Shown here one piece after another: positions 61,230 through 64,000 of a stretch of DNA of 64,000 nt. A program made the translations under genes and the position numbers. The stretch lies in contig NZ_JAGKIK010000006.1 of NCBI RefSeq assembly GCF_017897595.1, positions 212,360-276,359 of the forward strand, read 5' to 3'. The notes under the pieces are model-generated. The model was given only the letters and a program-made list of their open reading frames with translations, was not told the DNA's origin and ran no database searches. The DNA is from Aquimarina sp. U1-2. Lineage in GTDB: Bacteria > Bacteroidota > Bacteroidia > Flavobacteriales > Flavobacteriaceae. Numbering within the stretch: the stretch's first letter is position 1; each line of letters opens with the position of its first letter.

Positions 61230-61778
61230 ATGACACTAGAAGAATTTTACGAAGCGATAGAAGATCTATCACAGATTTATGAAAATAAGGATTTAGAAGA
61301 ATTCCTATTAGCGCTTTATGATAGGGTTGAAGCATATAAAAAAGAGAAATTAACTTTTGATCTGGTGCTAAAGATGATCAACGAATCATTTACAGGTAAA
61401 CCTATCAATTTTCAGAATGATTGGTTACAGTGTACTAAACCACCAGATAGCAATAGGATGAGTAAAAAATTTTCTAATCCAGGGATTAATTATGCATTTG
61501 ACCAAGAAAACACTTCATCATTACAACCTTACGAATTCACCCTTGCAGTGTTAAGGTTTCAAATTGCAGAGTTGCATAAAATGAAAGAAAATCAACTTAA
61601 AAATGAATTACGATATTTTGGCGTAGACTCTGAAACCGGTCATCGATGGTATAATTTTGATCCTTTTGCCAATTTAGAATGTGGTGTTAGATGTATGATT
61701 GACAATGAAGAAAGATTTGGTTCTTTAGATTGGTCATTTATTGGCGAATTACTGGAAAACGGAAGGATTTACGAATAG
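61230..61778 (+). CDS. Hypothetical protein, 182 residues
   Basis: A soluble acidic protein. The first 50 residues are helical, and the C-terminal half includes YDRVEAYKKEKLTFDLVLKM earlier and WYNFDPFANLECGVRCMIDN later, the latter looking like a conserved motif with two cysteines. No domain was identified. It lies 45 bp downstream of the previous hypothetical and 32 bp before an exonuclease gene, in the AT-rich immunity-like cluster. Confidence 0.65.
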   Translation: MTLEEFYEAIEDLSQIYENKDLEEFLLALYDRVEAYKKEKLTFDLVLKMINESFTGKPINFQNDWLQCTKPPDSNRMSKKFSNPGINYAFDQENTSSLQPYEFTLAVLRFQIAELHKMKENQLKNELRYFGVDSETGHRWYNFDPFANLECGVRCMIDNEERFGSLDWSFIGELLENGRIYE

Positions 61779-61810
61779 GTTTTGAGCAGTAAAACAAAGA
61801 TTAAAAACAA

Positions 61811-62383
61811 ATGAATTACATCATATTAGATCTTGAGGCTACCTGCTGGAAAGACAGGAACCTAAATAAACAAAACGAAATTATTGAAATTGGAGCAGTC
61901 AAAATTAATGAACGAGGAGAATCTATTGGAGAGTTCTGCGAATTTATTAAACCAAAACTTAATCCTATCCTATCAGAATTTTGTAAAGAATTGACGACTA
62001 TACTACAAAAAGAAGTTGATGCTGCAGACACCTTTGATCTTGTAATAAAACGATTCAAAAATTGGATTAATATAGACGAGCCATACGTTTTATGTAGCTG
62101 GGGATTTTATGATAAAAAGCAGTTTGGCAACGATTGTGCTTTACACAATTTAGATACGGATTGGCTTACCAATCATATAAGCATAAAACATCAATATGCA
62201 TCCATTAAAAACCTTAAAAAACCTATTGGAATGGGTAAGGCTTTGAAAATAGAAAATCTGCAATTGGATGGCACTCATCATAGAGGAATTGATGATGCCC
62301 GAAATATTGCCAAAATATTCAAAGCTTATCTAGGTCAGTGGAAAATGGATTTTAAAAATACTCTTGGAGGACAAGCTAGATAA
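61811..62383 (+). CDS. DEDDh 3'-5' exonuclease (RNase T/DNA Pol III epsilon-like)
   Basis: A 190-residue exonuclease. Exo I is ILDLEATCW (D7, E9), with NEIIEIGAVKIN next; Exo II is the LCSWGFYDKKQFGNDC region, and Exo III is HHRGIDDARNIAKIF, with the histidine of the DEDDh group. The layout resembles KapD/ERI1-like exonucleases acting on RNA or single-stranded DNA. It is placed between immunity-like genes and a toxin-antitoxin module. Role unknown; its neighbours suggest defence or toxin control. Confidence 0.88.
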   Translation: MNYIILDLEATCWKDRNLNKQNEIIEIGAVKINERGESIGEFCEFIKPKLNPILSEFCKELTTILQKEVDAADTFDLVIKRFKNWINIDEPYVLCSWGFYDKKQFGNDCALHNLDTDWLTNHISIKHQYASIKNLKKPIGMGKALKIENLQLDGTHHRGIDDARNIAKIFKAYLGQWKMDFKNTLGGQAR

Positions 62384-62410
62384 AAATGTAAAAATTTTAG
62401 GATATTAAAC

Positions 62411-62418
62411 TATCTTTG
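62411..62418 (+). promoter_or_regulatory. -7 promoter element of the first toxin-antitoxin module
   Basis: TATCTTTG matches TAnnTTTG and is followed by TTGTGAATGTAAAA. The same 22-base context recurs at 63257. The GTG at 62421 is too near the expected transcription start to be the translation start. Confidence 0.65.
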
Positions 62419-62441
62419 TTGTGAATGTAAAAGAATTAATT

Positions 62442-62651
62442 ATGAGTATGGTAGATATTAGACAGGAACTGCAAGACTTTATAAGTCAGGAAGATGATAA
62501 GTCATTAAAAAGGTTCTATAAAATGGCAAAAGCCTATATGGAACAACGACGAGAAGATAAGCTAATGGCAGAAGCCGAAGAAGATATTAAAGAAGGAAGA
62601 ATCCATAGTCAGCAAGACGTAAAAGACCTTATCAAGAGTTGGACAGAATAA
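62442..62651 (+). CDS. Antitoxin of a RelB/ParD-like module
   Basis: A 69-residue acidic, helical protein (MSMVDIRQELQDFISQEDDK at its start, with AEEDIKEGRIHSQQDVKDLI near the end). A GTG-initiated frame from 62421 would add seven residues but begins at the transcription start; the ATG at 62442 is preferred. The C-terminal segment fits the toxin-wrapping tail of RelB/PHD-like antitoxins in Bacteroidota. Its stop overlaps the toxin start region by 13 bp. It presumably autoregulates the promoter at 62411. Confidence 0.8.
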   Translation: MSMVDIRQELQDFISQEDDKSLKRFYKMAKAYMEQRREDKLMAEAEEDIKEGRIHSQQDVKDLIKSWTE

Positions 62652-62962
62652 TAAAACCTGTCTTTTGGACAAATCGTGCCTCCAAAGACTTAGAAAAAAT
62701 AACTCGCTTCAATACAAAATTAAAAGGTAAAGAAAAGTCAAGAGAAATCTCTGAGAATATACGATCAAGTACAGAGCAATTAGAAAATCCTGATTATGAT
62801 TATACAGCTATTGGAACTATAGATGATCAGTTTGCATACTTGAAAAGGGAGTATCGAAAAATCTTTGCAGAAGGATGTAAAATCACATATCGAGAAGGGA
62901 ATAATAAGATATTTATTACAAGAGTTTTTGATCAGAAGCAACGCCCAAGTAAGAACAAGTAA
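62639..62962 (+). CDS. RelE/ParE superfamily toxin
   Basis: A 107-residue basic protein: VFWTNRASKDLEKITRFNTK, KGKEKSREISENIR, EYRKIFAEGCKITYREGNNK and FITRVFDQKQRPSK match the ParE/RelE toxin fold, ending with the conserved D-Q/R-K-R-P type tail. The frame opens with TTG at 62639, overlapping the antitoxin by 13 bp; no ATG start is available near the N terminus. It inhibits translation or gyrase depending on subgroup, which cannot be decided here. It appears intact. Confidence 0.85.
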   Translation: MDRIIKPVFWTNRASKDLEKITRFNTKLKGKEKSREISENIRSSTEQLENPDYDYTAIGTIDDQFAYLKREYRKIFAEGCKITYREGNNKIFITRVFDQKQRPSKNK

Positions 62963-62980
62963 AACTACGTTATAGGAAAA

Positions 62981-63097
62981 ATGACCGAATCTGAAATCAT
63001 ACATCTAAAAATGGAGATAATACAGTCAATAATCAACTGTAATGATGAAAAGGTATTGTTAAAAGCAAAAGAGATCTTACAAGGTATAGAAAAGTAG
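62981..63097 (+). CDS. Possible 38-residue lone antitoxin-like protein
   Basis: An ATG at 62981 opens 38 codons: MTESEIIHLKMEIIQSIINC, then DEKVLLKAKEILQGIEK. The pattern of an acidic start and amphipathic helices resembles the short addiction-module antitoxins that precede RelE genes, but no toxin gene follows. It begins 18 bp after the ParE gene. Too short to show on a 60-residue cutoff. The bases after it (63098-63180) are GC-richer than the surroundings and contain no frame. Confidence 0.5.
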   Translation: MTESEIIHLKMEIIQSIINCNDEKVLLKAKEILQGIEK

Positions 63098-63256
63098 GAC
63101 TCACATATCGGCTCGGCAAGTTATTATGGGCGCACCACAGGTGTTTTACCAATGAGCTGTTATAATAAATTGTTCCGAACCGATTTGAAAAACTTTCATA
63201 ATTACTAAAATGTGTATTTGCAAAAATCAAAACATAAAAATATCAGTATATTAAAT

Positions 63257-63264
63257 TATCTTTG
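63257..63264 (+). promoter_or_regulatory. -7 promoter element of the second toxin-antitoxin module
   Basis: TATCTTTG in the same context as at 62411, followed by the shared TTGTGAATGTAAAA and an ATG after 23 bases. Confidence 0.65.
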
Positions 63265-63287
63265 TTGTGAATGTAAAACTGAACATT

Positions 63288-63533
63288 ATGGGAGCATTAG
63301 AGTTAAGAAATCTTATATCGGAATATGTAAGTACTGCAGATGAGCGCCTATTAAAAATCGTAAAAGCTGTTATGGAAAGTTATAGAGAAGATGATATCGC
63401 AGCCTATACCATAGAAGGAAAAGCTCTAACAAAATCGGAATATCGTCAAGAGTTGATAGATGCCCAGATAGAAATAGAACAAGGCGAATATACTACACAA
63501 GAGGATTTAGAAAAAGAATCAGAAAACTGGTAA
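63288..63533 (+). CDS. Antitoxin of a second RelB/ParD-like module
   Basis: An 81-residue acidic protein. The N terminus MGALELRNLISEYVSTADER and the tail TKSEYRQELIDAQIEIEQGE match RelB/ParD-like antitoxins. The GTG start at 63267 would coincide with the transcription start, so the ATG at 63288 is used, exactly as for the first module. It is followed directly by a truncated ParE toxin, so it is now an orphan antitoxin. Confidence 0.8.
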   Translation: MGALELRNLISEYVSTADERLLKIVKAVMESYREDDIAAYTIEGKALTKSEYRQELIDAQIEIEQGEYTTQEDLEKESENW

Positions 63534-63617
63534 ATGGGCAAACTGAAGATTATTTGGTCAAATAGAGCCAAAGCACAATTAAAATCTATCCACGATTATA
63601 TAAATGACCAGTCCTAA
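63534..63617 (+). pseudogene. ParE/RelE toxin, truncated after 27 codons
   Basis: MGKLKIIWSNRAKAQLKSIH then DYINDQS and a TAA at 63615-63617. The first ~27 residues match the N terminus of ParE toxins (about 95 residues complete). The sequence after that no longer encodes the toxin; it leads into a transposase fragment on the other strand, so an IS insertion has removed the 3' two-thirds. Confidence 0.8.
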
Positions 63618-63655
63618 ATAATCGATACAGATTATTGATAGATTAAATTTATTAT

Positions 63656-63799
63656 TTAATTCTCAGAGAAGCTAGCTTCTCTGAGAATTTTTGTTTTATA
63701 CTGTTTTGGTTTTAGTTCTCTTTGTTGATGCATTTGTTTAGGTGTAAGCATATGGTTGGATAGATGAGGTCTGATATGGTTGTAGAGTTTTATGTACGT
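63656..63799 (-). pseudogene. IS3-type transposase (orfB) C-terminal remnant
   Basis: On the minus strand 47 codons from 63799 read TYIKLYNHIRPHLSNHMLTP, then KQMHQQRELKPKQY and a TAA at 63656. YNHIRPHLSN is the hallmark near the end of rve-domain (DDE) transposases of the IS3 family. The upstream part is cut by another IS at about 63803. Confidence 0.8.
63658..63689. terminator. Perfect 32-bp palindrome over the transposase stop
   Basis: A palindrome without mismatch, centred on AGCTAGCT, includes the last codons and stop of the transposase remnant. On the plus strand it is followed by TTTTTG, so it can terminate transcription reaching it from the toxin-antitoxin side. Confidence 0.7.
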
Positions 63800-63802
63800 C
63801 CC

Positions 63803-64000
63803 TGATATAGGTTGACCACTTTTACAAAGAAGTGATTACCTTATGAGAGCAAATTTAAAGACAATCAGGAAGCAGCGAGTTTATTCAGAAGATTTTAAAC
63901 GACAGTTGGTTTCGGATTTTGAATCAGGGAAATTCAGTGTTCCTCAATTGGAGAAGTTACATAAAGTTTCCAATGCTAGTATTTATAAGTGGATTTATAA
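63803..64000 (+). mobile_element. IS3-family element, left part (window ends inside it)
   Basis: The left terminus is taken as TGATATAGGTTGACCACTTT at 63803, where the older transposase fragment stops matching. The element carries an orfA-like gene from 63843. The right end is outside the window. Confidence 0.65.
63843..64000 (+). CDS. IS3-family transposase OrfA, N-terminal part
   Basis: From the ATG at 63843, 52 codons are open to the edge of the window: MRANLKTIRKQRVYSEDFKR, then VSDFESGKFSVPQLEKLHKV, then NASIYKWIY. This is the HTH_Tnp_1 domain of IS3/IS150-type OrfA proteins, which bind the element ends. The 40 bp upstream contain the terminal inverted repeat. Partial only because the window ends. 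Confidence 0.85.
   Translation, partial: MRANLKTIRKQRVYSEDFKRQLVSDFESGKFSVPQLEKLHKVSNASIYKWIY

Noticed and set aside
63098..63190. Integron attC site
   Set aside because: GTT- and AAC-type core sites are not in the required inverse orientation around a foldable stem, and no integrase gene is present.

Overview
The window is chromosomal DNA from a Bacteroidota bacterium, most likely a marine Flavobacteriaceae member near Aquimarina. That placement is inferred, not tested. It rests on the AT-rich composition, TAnnTTTG-type promoter elements with little Shine-Dalgarno signal, the flavobacterial surE-(small membrane protein)-lpxB order, a mevalonate-pathway pair, DUF6443/RHS proteins and lipoproteins with Bacteroidota-type lipoboxes.

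Region 1 (1-24.4 kb) is mostly core metabolism and envelope biogenesis: the start of ansA, tatD, a retropepsin-like protein, a MacB/FtsX-type permease, purH, and the cell-shape operon mreB-mreC-mreD-mrdA-rodA. After a secreted DNA/RNA endonuclease comes a repeat-rich 0.9 kb gap holding a MITE-like element. Next are a C39-like/VKOR/thioredoxin fusion protein, an oppC-like permease, the Prc protease, surE-lpxB, an NlpC/P60 lipoprotein, comEC and a serine beta-lactamase-like hydrolase.

Region 2 (24.4-47.3 kb): a secreted thioredoxin; a DPP-IV peptidase with a POT peptide transporter (peptide degradation then uptake); HMG-CoA reductase with a mevalonate-type kinase; small flavobacterial hypotheticals; a MarR regulator; and sucA and odhB of 2-oxoglutarate dehydrogenase, separated by a MNT/HEPN toxin-antitoxin pair whose HepT frame carries a nonsense codon. 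A polyprenyl diphosphate synthase follows. A TetR-TolC-MFP-RND efflux operon comes next, with a candidate TetR operator.

Region 3 (47.3-64 kb) is accessory. It opens with a tandem REP/BIME-like array and a small HTH protein. Two large secreted RHS/YD-repeat proteins follow; the second ends in an AT-rich domain that looks like a permuted papain-fold (NlpC/P60-LRAT-like) toxin, with a lipoprotein gene 4 bp downstream as candidate immunity gene. Then come a membrane AraC regulator, a row of orphan immunity-like genes (unknowns, pentapeptide protein, DUF5071), a DEDDh exonuclease, one complete RelB/ParE-type module and a second truncated one. The window ends in an IS3-type transposase remnant interrupted by another IS whose first ORF runs off the edge.

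Most non-core interest is in repeats. There is a TA-flanked MITE, a 147-bp intergenic repeat present twice in inverted orientation, REP-like hairpins, long perfect palindromes, and duplicated promoter-leader sequences on the two toxin-antitoxin modules. No rRNA, convincing tRNA or CRISPR array was seen.
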